Of a stretch of 6,351 bases of DNA, positions 1 through 5,091 are shown piece after piece. This stretch comes from Cytophagales bacterium (GTDB lineage: Bacteria > Bacteroidota > Bacteroidia > Cytophagales > JAAEPT01): positions 1-6,351 of the forward strand of contig WTJX01000501.1 in NCBI GenBank assembly GCA_011524675.1, in the 5' to 3' direction. Position 1 is the stretch's first letter. The number at the start of each line of letters is the position of its first letter. A model generated the notes under the pieces. It ran no database searches. It saw nothing but the letters and a program-made list of their open reading frames with translations, and had not been told where the DNA came from. The translations under genes and the position numbers were made by a program.

Positions 1-98
1 AATAGCCGTTTTTTATCATAAGTATTTTTGGACGACTACTTATGGTGTAAATTTGATTTTGTACAAATTTGTTTAAAAACCCAGCCTCATTTAGTATC

Positions 99-126
99 AT
101 GAATCATACATTGATTCATTTTCTTA
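99..126 (+). terminator. Weak candidate rho-independent terminator
   Basis: ATGAATCA (99-106) pairs with TGATTCAT (112-119) across a 5-base loop, and the plus strand then reads TTTTCTT. Stem plus T-rich tail fits an intrinsic terminator for a plus-strand gene upstream of the window. The stem has only two G/C pairs, so it would be weak. No upstream gene is visible to support the direction. Confidence 0.25.
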
Positions 127-177
127 GAGAAAGGCACAATCAGTCAAAGCATCCAGTAGCTTTCTATCATCTTCCTA

Positions 178-203
178 CCACTTTCGTGGAATGAAATCAT
201 GCC
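178..203 (-). repeat. Hairpin repeat, copy A (minus orientation)
   Basis: Read on the minus strand this 26-bp segment matches the 3' half of the two 51-bp repeats at 1971-2021 and 2182-2232. It differs from the first at only 2 of 26 positions. It contains CCAC-GAAA-GTGG, a 4-bp stem closing a GNRA-type tetraloop. It begins 17 bases downstream of the stop codon of the minus-strand T9SS cargo gene, so its orientation follows that gene, as the other two copies follow theirs. There is no U tract, so a simple terminator role is doubtful. Confidence 0.7.
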
Positions 204-219
204 TTTCGTATTTGTATAT

Positions 220-939
220 TTATTGGATAATAATCTTTCTAAAACTACCCGTAGATTGTTCTCTTAGAATATACACTCCACTTAGCTGAGATACATCAAA
301 GCTATTATCTGTAGAAGTGATACTTTTTGAAGTAATGAGCTCACCTTGCAAACTTACCAAATCTACTTGCGCAAAAGATACATCCGCAGGAAGGTCTATC
401 GTCAAAAAACCATTGGTTACAGGATTGATGATAGATGCACCACCGTCACCAAAAAGATTTTTTTTGATGTCCGTTATTACCGTATTATTTGCACGTATGC
501 CATTGGCAGAAAGCATCAATCTACTCCCACTTTCTACAATAATCTTTATAGAGTCCACTGTGTTTTCTACAAATGATATTTTCCCTACCGTATAGTTTTC
601 ACTAGCTACTACACTTAGCGTTGTATCATCTTTCAAAGGACGTATGACTCTAAGGTTTGAAGCTGTAGCATTGTGATGTGTTCTAAAAACTACATCAACT
701 TTAAAGGTATCTACCACAGCATCTTCACCATCAGGCTCCAGTACTTCATCAGCTTCAAAAAATATAATCAATGTATCTCCTACATTCGTATTGTCATCTA
801 TACCAATGCTAGCATTACTTAAGACTTGAGAGCCTTCTTCTGTTAAGAGGATATTTGTTGTAGCCCTATTTTCACCAGCAAATGATAAAGAATGTATAAG
901 TATAAAAGAAAGAATATTAAGTTGTATAAAACGTCTCAT
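220..939 (-). CDS. Small secreted protein with T9SS type A sorting domain
   Basis: A 239-residue protein. Residues 1-21 form a signal peptide (MRR, a hydrophobic core, then SFA before GENR), so it should be exported by Sec. Residues of about 22-160 are rich in predicted beta strands and Thr/Ser/Asn, with no cysteine or recognisable catalytic motif. The last roughly 75 residues resemble the T9SS type A C-terminal sorting domain: INPVTNG at 171-177, a strand with VDLVSLQGEL at 192-201, DVSQLSGVYILRE at 215-227, and a basic end RKIIIQ. In the known pathway this domain is recognised by the outer-membrane T9SS translocon and removed, leaving the cargo secreted or on the surface. There is only about 140 residues of cargo, short for this class. 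The start codon has no Shine-Dalgarno sequence, as usual in Bacteroidota. The function of the cargo is unknown; the sorting-domain call is firm. Confidence 0.85.
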   Translation of the reverse strand: MRRFIQLNILSFILIHSLSFAGENRATTNILLTEEGSQVLSNASIGIDDNTNVGDTLIIFFEADEVLEPDGEDAVVDTFKVDVVFRTHHNATASNLRVIRPLKDDTTLSVVASENYTVGKISFVENTVDSIKIIVESGSRLMLSANGIRANNTVITDIKKNLFGDGGASIINPVTNGFLTIDLPADVSFAQVDLVSLQGELITSKSITSTDNSFDVSQLSGVYILREQSTGSFRKIIIQ

Positions 940-997
940 AATTTAGAATTTATTAAGTTTGAATATGACACTAAATAGCATAAATCTTCTCTGGCTA

Positions 998-1028
998 GAA
1001 AGTTAAAACGTGTCGGACAATGTTTAAA
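998..1028 (-). promoter_or_regulatory. Possible Bacteroidota-type promoter for the T9SS cargo gene
   Basis: On the minus strand TTTA is followed after 19 bases by TAACTTTC, one mismatch each from the Bacteroidota consensus TTTG-N19-TAnnTTTG. Transcription would start about 50 bases before the ATG at 939. The -33 element lies inside one of two CACGTTT-containing near-repeats 20 bp apart, which could be a regulator site. In AT-rich DNA such a match can occur by chance. Confidence 0.25.
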
Positions 1029-1132
1029 CGTGACCAAACACGACAGAAAGAGGGTTTTGGATGAATATGAGCTTTTATATTTAAACCTTAGAAACTGAAA
1101 ATATAATGTCAAATATAGCTATGAGGATAAGC

Positions 1133-1177
1133 TTTTACCTTTTAAAAGTATAGAGTAAAGTATCAAAAAAGGTAAAA
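1133..1177. repeat. 11-bp perfect inverted repeat
   Basis: TTTTACCTTTT (1133-1143) is the exact reverse complement of AAAAGGTAAAA (1167-1177), separated by 23 bases. The left arm overlaps a 10-bp palindrome CTTTTAAAAG (1139-1148). The right arm overlaps a second inverted repeat, AAATCAT/ATGATTT (1175-1192). No T tract follows on either strand, so it does not look like an intrinsic terminator. Its place in a divergent promoter region would suit an operator. Confidence 0.5.
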
Positions 1178-1422
1178 TCATGTATATGATTTATCAAACA
1201 GGTACTAGTTTTCTTTATTTGTAACGAAAAGATAATTTTCTTCGTTTACTTTTAAAGTACGGTTTTTGCAGAGAGTATTTTATTGTGAAATGTTTAATTC
1301 ACTTTCAGCGTCTCAAAACTACCAATTATATCAGATTTTGTTGCCTGTGTGTACTTGATTTCATTTATTTCAATAGTAAGTAGTCAATCGTTCAATCAGC
1401 TATTTATAAAAAAGACATCATT

Positions 1423-1851
1423 ATGGAATTTGTTATTATAATCTTTTGTTTGTTAGGGTTTATTCTTATTGGGCTATTTGAAAAGAGAAGAGGGAAGATA
1501 GCAAAAAAATTAGCCGCAGAGCGCACTGCCATCAGCCCAGAAGAATTTTACTATTTATTGAATAATGACTCTTATTCAAAAACCATCACACGTGCGGTAT
1601 ATGATAAAGTATTACATTTCATGAAAATGAAAAAATGTTACCTCTTTCCAGAAGATAATATGAAAGAAGTGCTTTTGCTGGATGAGGAGGAGATAAAAGA
1701 CTTTATTACAGATGTAAGTATTAAGTTAAATTTGAAGTACCCTAGAATAAAACAGTTGATAGACTACCAAAGAGAGCATGGGGACATTAATACAGCAAAA
1801 GATATTGTACGTTTTGTTACAGAGTTTAATCAAGCGTACATCGCTCGCTAG
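1423..1851 (+). CDS. Small single-pass membrane protein, unknown function
   Basis: A 142-residue protein I do not recognise. Residues 3-19 are a hydrophobic helix, followed by a strongly basic stretch (EKRRGKIAKK, 20-29), so the C-terminal part should be cytoplasmic by the positive-inside rule. Residues of about 37-135 look all-helical. A segment around 74-105 (LFPEDNMKEVLLLDEEEIKDF and onward) loosely resembles acyl-carrier-protein-like folds of the DUF1493 kind, but there is no DSL phosphopantetheine motif, so this is only a hint. The ATG at 1423 gives the complete hydrophobic segment; no Shine-Dalgarno sequence is present. It stands alone, with spacers of nearly 500 bp on both sides, so it is probably its own transcription unit. 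Confidence 0.7.
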   Translation: MEFVIIIFCLLGFILIGLFEKRRGKIAKKLAAERTAISPEEFYYLLNNDSYSKTITRAVYDKVLHFMKMKKCYLFPEDNMKEVLLLDEEEIKDFITDVSIKLNLKYPRIKQLIDYQREHGDINTAKDIVRFVTEFNQAYIAR

Positions 1852-1890
1852 GAAAGATAATGCAGGAAATTAAAAAATGAAGGGGGATCA

Positions 1891-1926
1891 ATTTACGATT
1901 GAACAATTGACTATTTACGATAAGAT
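1891..1926 (+). repeat. Degenerate heptamer array (ATTTACG/ATTGACT type)
   Basis: Successive units are ATTTACG (1891-1897), ATTGAAC (1898-1904), one extra A, ATTGACT (1906-1912), ATTTACG (1913-1919) and ATAAGAT (1920-1926). The 7-bp phase is kept apart from the single inserted base. Two units are identical. Confidence 0.55.
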
Positions 1927-1993
1927 TATAAGACGTTAAGATTTTTAGACATAAGACGTACAGACGTTGGGGCATAGAGACGTAAAGACGTGA
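1923..1993 (+). repeat. Degenerate octamer array, consensus AGACGTNN
   Basis: Nine consecutive units start at 1923, 1931, 1939, 1947, 1954, 1962, 1970, 1978 and 1986. All are 8 bp except the fourth, which is 7 bp. Five units carry the full AGACGT hexamer (1931, 1954, 1962, 1978, 1986); the others are variants such as AGATTATA and AGATTTTT. The array leads straight into the 51-bp composite repeat and overlaps its first part. Confidence 0.7.
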
Positions 1994-2021
1994 ATGGCAG
2001 GATTTTATTCCACGAAAGTGG
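1971..2021 (+). repeat. 51-bp composite repeat, copy B
   Basis: This segment matches 2182-2232 at 46 of 51 positions, at an offset of 211 bp. Its first part is AGACGT octamers, its middle is GAATGGCAGGATTTTATT, and it ends in the hairpin CCAC-GAAA-GTGG (2010-2021). The last 26 bases recur on the minus strand at 178-203. It starts 119 bases after the stop of the plus-strand gene at 1423-1851. Confidence 0.75.
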
Positions 2022-2029
2022 CATTCTTT

Positions 2030-2064
2030 TAATGAATAATTAAGAATTAAAAATAAATAATGGG
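2030..2064 (+). repeat. AT-rich degenerate heptamer array
   Basis: Five phased 7-bp units run without a gap: TAATGAA, TAATTAA, GAATTAA, AAATAAA, TAATGGG. AT-rich DNA makes any single unit unremarkable. The exact 7-bp phase, next to other heptamer arrays, is what supports the call. Confidence 0.45.
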
Positions 2065-2100
2065 GTGTTGTGTGAATTGAGAGTGTAGAGCTTTATTGGA

Positions 2101-2131
2101 AAGTACAAGGTACGAGGCACAAAGTACAACG
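2101..2131 (+). repeat. Degenerate heptamer array, consensus ARGYACR
   Basis: Four phased units: AAGTACA (2101-2107), AGGTACG (2108-2114), AGGCACA (2115-2121) and AAGTACA (2122-2128), with a partial fifth, ACG. Positions 1, 3, 5 and 6 of the unit are invariant. Confidence 0.65.
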
Positions 2132-2137
2132 ATTTCA

Positions 2138-2158
2138 ATTGACTATTGACCATTGACA
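2138..2158 (+). repeat. Heptamer array ATTGACN, three units
   Basis: ATTGACT, ATTGACC and ATTGACA follow one another with no gap; only the last base varies. The same core ATTGACT occurs at 1906-1912 in the first heptamer array of this spacer. Confidence 0.65.
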
Positions 2159-2165
2159 CCTGTAA

Positions 2166-2204
2166 AGACGTACGACTTATAGGCTTAGAGACGTAAAGAT
2201 TTGA
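2166..2204 (+). repeat. Second AGACGTNN octamer array
   Basis: Units are AGACGTAC (2166), GACTTATA (2174), a 7-bp GGCTTAG (2182), AGACGTAA (2189) and AGATTTGA (2197). It is a shorter version of the array at 1923-1993 and its right half belongs to the second 51-bp composite repeat. Confidence 0.6.
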
Positions 2205-2232
2205 ATGGCAGGATTTTATTCCGCGAAATTGG
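2182..2232 (+). repeat. 51-bp composite repeat, copy C
   Basis: This is the second copy of the segment at 1971-2021, with 5 mismatches. Two mismatches fall in the hairpin (CCGCGAAATTGG instead of CCACGAAAGTGG). They weaken it: only the two outer C-G pairs and a possible G-T pair remain. Stem pairing is therefore not conserved in this copy, which argues against a strongly selected RNA hairpin. Confidence 0.75.
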
Positions 2233-2342
2233 TAAGGAATTTATATGGAAAAATTTTTCATTTTATTCTTTGATAAATATGGATTTTAAAAAAATAAAAC
2301 GTAGATTTATCCTATGTAATTTATTTATTCGTATTTGATATA

Positions 2343-3143
2343 ATGAAACGGTTTTTCGTTCTTCTTTTAATAGCTGCCCTTATTATTGGGTTGTTTCTTT
2401 TTTTTACAAATCCAGGTATGCTTGATAAAGTATGGATTTGGCTGATAGGCTTTTTGGGTGCTATTATTGGCTTTTTCCGTAATTTGTTTGACCAAATCAA
2501 AGATGTATTCAAGGAAGAAAAAACGGACTCACACCAGAAGCAAGAGTATTCTAATTCCTCACAGCAAAGTGCTGTAACTCCTCCTTTACATAAAACCCAA
2601 ATCGCAGAAGCTAAAAATCAAATTGTAAAAGAAACGGCTCACACGCATACTTCCTTTGAAGGAACGACTATTACGCTCGTTCGCTTCATGCACGATAAGG
2701 AGACAACCCTTGGTTTGCTTTATCTAGGAGATACGTTTGTATGCTATACGTTAGAAGATACATACAGACCTGTAAAAATTAGAAAAGAAACTCGCATTCC
2801 CGCAGGAACATACCCTATCAATTTTCGTATTTCAGACCCTCCCTCTGGCTTAACTCAAAAATATAGGGAGAGAAAAAACTTACAAGGGATCTTTACACAT
2901 CACTTAGAAGTGAAAAATGTACCTAATTTCGACTATGTCTATCTACATATAGGCAACGATCACGGAGATACAGACGGCTGTATCTTGCTGGCTAATGGTA
3001 TTAGCGCCAATACGATTCATAGAAGCATTATCTCATCAGAAAAAGCATATATCGGTTTTTACCAAAAGGTAAGAAAACTATTAGAACAGGGAGAAAACGT
3101 AAGGATCATCATTCATGATGAAGACTGGCTACAAAAAATTTAA
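2343..3143 (+). CDS. Membrane-anchored DUF5675 domain protein
   Basis: A 266-residue protein. Two hydrophobic segments (about 4-22 and 31-48) are followed by a basic and then polar linker (about 49-106), and a C-terminal DUF5675 domain (about 108-262). Family hallmarks are visible: TLVRF (111-115), TTLGLLYLGDTFVCYTLED (121-139), IPAGTYPI (152-159), and HIGNDHGDTDGCI (202-214). DUF5675 has no established function. The arrangement of IPAGTYP, His202 and the GC pair Gly212-Cys213 recalls YkuD L,D-transpeptidases, where a His and a Cys in a GC(I/V)R motif are catalytic; here the Arg is missing. Two helices with basic flanks put the domain on the cytoplasmic side, unless the first helix is a cleaved signal. 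The amidase gene follows 110 bp downstream, supporting an envelope role. No Shine-Dalgarno sequence precedes the ATG. Confidence 0.8.
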   Translation: MKRFFVLLLIAALIIGLFLFFTNPGMLDKVWIWLIGFLGAIIGFFRNLFDQIKDVFKEEKTDSHQKQEYSNSSQQSAVTPPLHKTQIAEAKNQIVKETAHTHTSFEGTTITLVRFMHDKETTLGLLYLGDTFVCYTLEDTYRPVKIRKETRIPAGTYPINFRISDPPSGLTQKYRERKNLQGIFTHHLEVKNVPNFDYVYLHIGNDHGDTDGCILLANGISANTIHRSIISSEKAYIGFYQKVRKLLEQGENVRIIIHDEDWLQKI

Positions 3144-3204
3144 GAAGGCTGTGCAAAACCATCTGTTGTACTTATTCGGCGTTATACAAAGCTTTCTTTA
3201 ACCA

Positions 3205-3226
3205 TGAAGTGATTTAGACCACTTCA
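3205..3226 (+). repeat. 7-bp hairpin between the DUF5675 and amidase genes
   Basis: TGAAGTG (3205-3211) pairs perfectly with CACTTCA (3220-3226) over an 8-base loop, 61 bases after the DUF5675 stop. No T tract follows, so it is a poor intrinsic terminator. It could be an attenuator, an RNA stability element or chance. It does not by itself show that the two genes are transcribed separately. Confidence 0.35.
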
Positions 3227-3253
3227 ATTGCATCACCTCATATTTTAGTAATA

Positions 3254-4828
3254 ATGAACACCAATGAACTAAGAAAATGGCTAGAAGAAAAGGAAGGCAA
3301 AACTTTTCTTAAAAAATACCAAAAAGAGAAAAAAGACCGCTATCCATCGGATCACGACTATAAAGGGTTCTTTTTTAAGTATGCTGCCTTTATCACGACC
3401 GTATTGCTTTCGTTGGGCTTACTGTCATCTATTCTGATTTACGTAAGAACAAGCGACCCTTTCAAAGCATCTGCTGTGGCTTTCTTGATTGTTTGGCTTG
3501 TAGTGTTCTTGCGCTATTTTTTATGGGCGATATACCACTACAATGTAAACTATGGTCTTACCATCAAAGATTGGAAAAAAATCGAAGAGGCACGAGAACG
3601 CTTCAAAAATGGTGAGCATGTATTCCCTCATGAGATGCAAGGTCGTACGTTTAACCCTTACAGAAGCCAAACATTTGGCATACCACGAGGAACAGTGAGA
3701 GGAATGCTTGCCTTCACACTTTTGTTTGGTGCTATTGCCATCTTGATTGCGAGTATGGGCATGGATCAACAAGACTTACAAAATACCCTCATTAGAGATC
3801 AGTTTGAGTTTTTTAAAACGGCTTTCCTCATGATGATGGCATTTTACTTCGGCGATAAGTCATTACGTTTTTTACAAAATCGCTGGAAAGGCTCTGAAAG
3901 TCAACAAAGTAGCCCTAAGGCTACAAATAATAAGTTTCATGAGTTCGAAAGACCTTCCATACCCCAAAGTGAAGACAATGAAATAGAACAAGAAGATGCA
4001 GAACACCTTGAAGACGAACATATCTTTGCTAGCAGTGAAGGTTTAGAGACAGCCAACAAAAGCATTACAGACATCAAAAAAGAAATGAACCTCTTTGGTA
4101 CTTGTAGCCCCTCACATGACTTGATACATCTCTCTGATGTGGTAGACGATGAGGACGAAGGAGAAGATGGACATATCAATATCAAATACCCTCGTACTCC
4201 TATCATAGATGCAGGACATGGAGGTATATTGAATGGGAAATATACAACAAGAAATAAGAAAAAGTATGAGTTTAATGGTCCAGGACAAAAAAACTTTACC
4301 ATCTATGAAGGAGTAATAAACCGCAAGATTGCACTAAAACTGATAGCGAAGTTAGAAGCAAAAGGACTGCCCTATTATAGCTTAAATGCAGATGATCCAA
4401 GAGACACTCCACTACTCACAAGAGTAAAGCAAGCCAATGAACTATACAAAACGGATAAGTCTTGCTATTACTTATCTATCCATAGCAATGCCAACTCTAG
4501 CGTTTTGAAAGGAAAGGGAATCAAGGCTAGGGGCTTTGAGATATGGACGAGCAAAGGAAAAACCAAAAGCGATATGGTAGCAAAGATTGCTGGTGAGGCA
4601 TACAAAAAGCACTTTGCAGAAAAATATAGGTGGAGAGGCTTGAAGGAAGCTAACTTCACTGTCTTGGCAAAAACTCATTGCCCTGCCATATTGGTAGAAA
4701 ACCTTTTCTTTGACAATTATGACGAGGCTACCTTCTTGAATAGTGATGAAGGACAGGAAGCCATAGCCGACTGCCTGTTTGATGCTGTGCAGGCTATCTA
4801 TGATAGTTACGATGAGCAAGATGTATAA
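3254..4828 (+). CDS. N-acetylmuramoyl-L-alanine amidase with four-helix membrane domain
   Basis: A 524-residue protein with two parts. Residues 1-210 form a membrane region with helices near 42-64, 73-93, 149-168 and 187-206, with motifs FGIPRGTVRGMLAF (141-154) and MMAFYFGDKSLRF (194-206). Residues 211-310 are a polar, acidic linker. Residues of about 313-516 are an Amidase_3 (LytC/AmiC) domain, the zinc enzyme class that cuts the MurNAc-L-alanine bond in peptidoglycan. The expected residues are present: zinc ligands His322 (DAGHGG), Glu352 (YEG) and His410 (LSIHSNA), and catalytic Glu482 (LVENLFF). A 28-residue insert between the first two ligands resembles phage-type amidases. The usual amidase has a signal peptide instead; four helices with basic N- and C-flanks would leave this domain cytoplasmic. 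It is probably linked in function with the DUF5675 gene upstream. The amidase call is firm; substrate access and topology are open. Confidence 0.9.
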   Translation: MNTNELRKWLEEKEGKTFLKKYQKEKKDRYPSDHDYKGFFFKYAAFITTVLLSLGLLSSILIYVRTSDPFKASAVAFLIVWLVVFLRYFLWAIYHYNVNYGLTIKDWKKIEEARERFKNGEHVFPHEMQGRTFNPYRSQTFGIPRGTVRGMLAFTLLFGAIAILIASMGMDQQDLQNTLIRDQFEFFKTAFLMMMAFYFGDKSLRFLQNRWKGSESQQSSPKATNNKFHEFERPSIPQSEDNEIEQEDAEHLEDEHIFASSEGLETANKSITDIKKEMNLFGTCSPSHDLIHLSDVVDDEDEGEDGHINIKYPRTPIIDAGHGGILNGKYTTRNKKKYEFNGPGQKNFTIYEGVINRKIALKLIAKLEAKGLPYYSLNADDPRDTPLLTRVKQANELYKTDKSCYYLSIHSNANSSVLKGKGIKARGFEIWTSKGKTKSDMVAKIAGEAYKKHFAEKYRWRGLKEANFTVLAKTHCPAILVENLFFDNYDEATFLNSDEGQEAIADCLFDAVQAIYDSYDEQDV

Positions 4829-4860
4829 TGGCATCAAACGCTATCGAAACATACAGAATG

Positions 4861-4903
4861 AAAGGTAAAAGGTTGAACGTTAAACGTTGAAGGTTATTAG
4901 GTT
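4861..4903 (+). repeat. Degenerate heptamer array around AACGTTR
   Basis: Units are AAAGGTA (4861), AAAGGTTG (4868, 8 bp), AACGTTA (4876), AACGTTG (4883), AAGGTTA (4890) and TTAGGTT (4897). The two central units contain the palindrome AACGTT. Confidence 0.55.
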
Positions 4904-4960
4904 TAACTCATAAAGGGATGATTAAAAATGCCCATAGCCCATTGCGCAGAGCTTTTTCAA

Positions 4961-4992
4961 CTTGAACACTCGAATACACGAACACTTGAAAC
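4961..4992 (+). repeat. Octamer array, consensus CNYGAAYA
   Basis: Four phased 8-bp units: CTTGAACA (4961), CTCGAATA (4969), CACGAACA (4977) and CTTGAAAC (4985). The same octamer family reappears 100 bp downstream at 5092-5141. Confidence 0.65.
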
Positions 4993-4998
4993 TAGCAT

Positions 4999-5019
4999 GT
5001 CGAAGGTCAAAGGTCGAAT
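4999..5019 (+). repeat. Heptamer array, GTCGAAG type
   Basis: Three phased 7-bp units: GTCGAAG (4999), GTCAAAG (5006) and GTCGAAT (5013). It follows the octamer array at 4961-4992 after only 6 bases, showing two repeat families side by side. Confidence 0.55.
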
Positions 5020-5091
5020 GTGGCATTAATACCAACAAACAAGCGCATGATTAAAATAGATGTAATCAACTGAACAACAGATAGTTATCAA

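Larger units (their letters stand above)
1..219. other. Non-coding region with small inverted repeats
   Basis: No credible gene lies here. The stretch holds several perfect inverted repeats: CATAAGTA (17-24) with TACTTATG (37-44); AAATTTG (49-55) with CAAATTT (64-70); ATGAATCA (99-106) with TGATTCAT (112-119); and GAAAGGCA (129-136) with TGCCTTTC (200-207). The last pair encloses a 5-bp stem (146-150/159-163) and the CCAC/GTGG hairpin at 178-189. It is the region downstream of the minus-strand T9SS cargo gene, so it may form that transcript's 3' end. It could also contain the end of a plus-strand gene lying to the left of the window. Confidence 0.5.
940..1422. other. Divergent intergenic spacer, 483 bp, no gene
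   Basis: This spacer lies between the minus-strand T9SS cargo gene and the plus-strand gene at 1423, so it should carry promoters for both. It contains a pair of 10-bp near-repeats (TTAAAACGTG at 1003-1012 and TTTAAACGTG at 1023-1032), an 11-bp perfect inverted repeat at 1133-1177, a 7-bp inverted repeat with a 4-base loop at 1175-1192 and a 6-bp one at 1223-1246 (AACGAA/TTCGTT). No open frame of useful length is visible on either strand. I found no convincing plus-strand promoter. Confidence 0.55.
1852..2342. other. Repeat-dense intergenic spacer, 491 bp, no gene
   Basis: No gene is visible. About two thirds of this spacer is made of short arrays of degenerate 7- and 8-bp units plus two copies of a 51-bp composite repeat, listed separately. 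The last 110 bases before the gene at 2343 are very AT-rich. They include TTTG at 2269-2272 and TAGATTTA at 2302-2309, but the 29-base spacing is too long for a standard Bacteroidota promoter. Confidence 0.6.

Noticed and set aside
178..189. CCAC-TTTC-GTGG hairpin as an intrinsic terminator
   Set aside because: The stem is only 4 bp and no T run follows on either strand; it is better explained as part of the repeated 26-bp block.
129..207. tRNA gene
   Set aside because: The closing stem and 79-base length are suggestive, but there is no T-arm GTTC motif, no proper anticodon arm and no D-arm pattern.
1923..2232. CRISPR array
   Set aside because: Units are 7-8 bp without unique spacers, and the two 51-bp copies are 211 bp apart; no cas genes are present.
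2269..2309. Bacteroidota promoter for the DUF5675 gene (TTTG and TAGATTTA)
   Set aside because: The 29-base spacing is well outside the usual range of about 19 bases.
1852..2342. Insertion sequence or its remnant
   Set aside because: The repeats are direct rather than terminal inverted, there is no transposase frame, and no target-site duplication could be seen.
3937..4302. Minus-strand open frames of 60-120 codons inside the amidase gene
   Set aside because: They lie opposite a gene with clear catalytic motifs, have low-complexity translations and no family resemblance, so they are antisense shadows. The same holds for minus frames inside the DUF5675 and DUF4230 genes and plus frames inside the T9SS gene.
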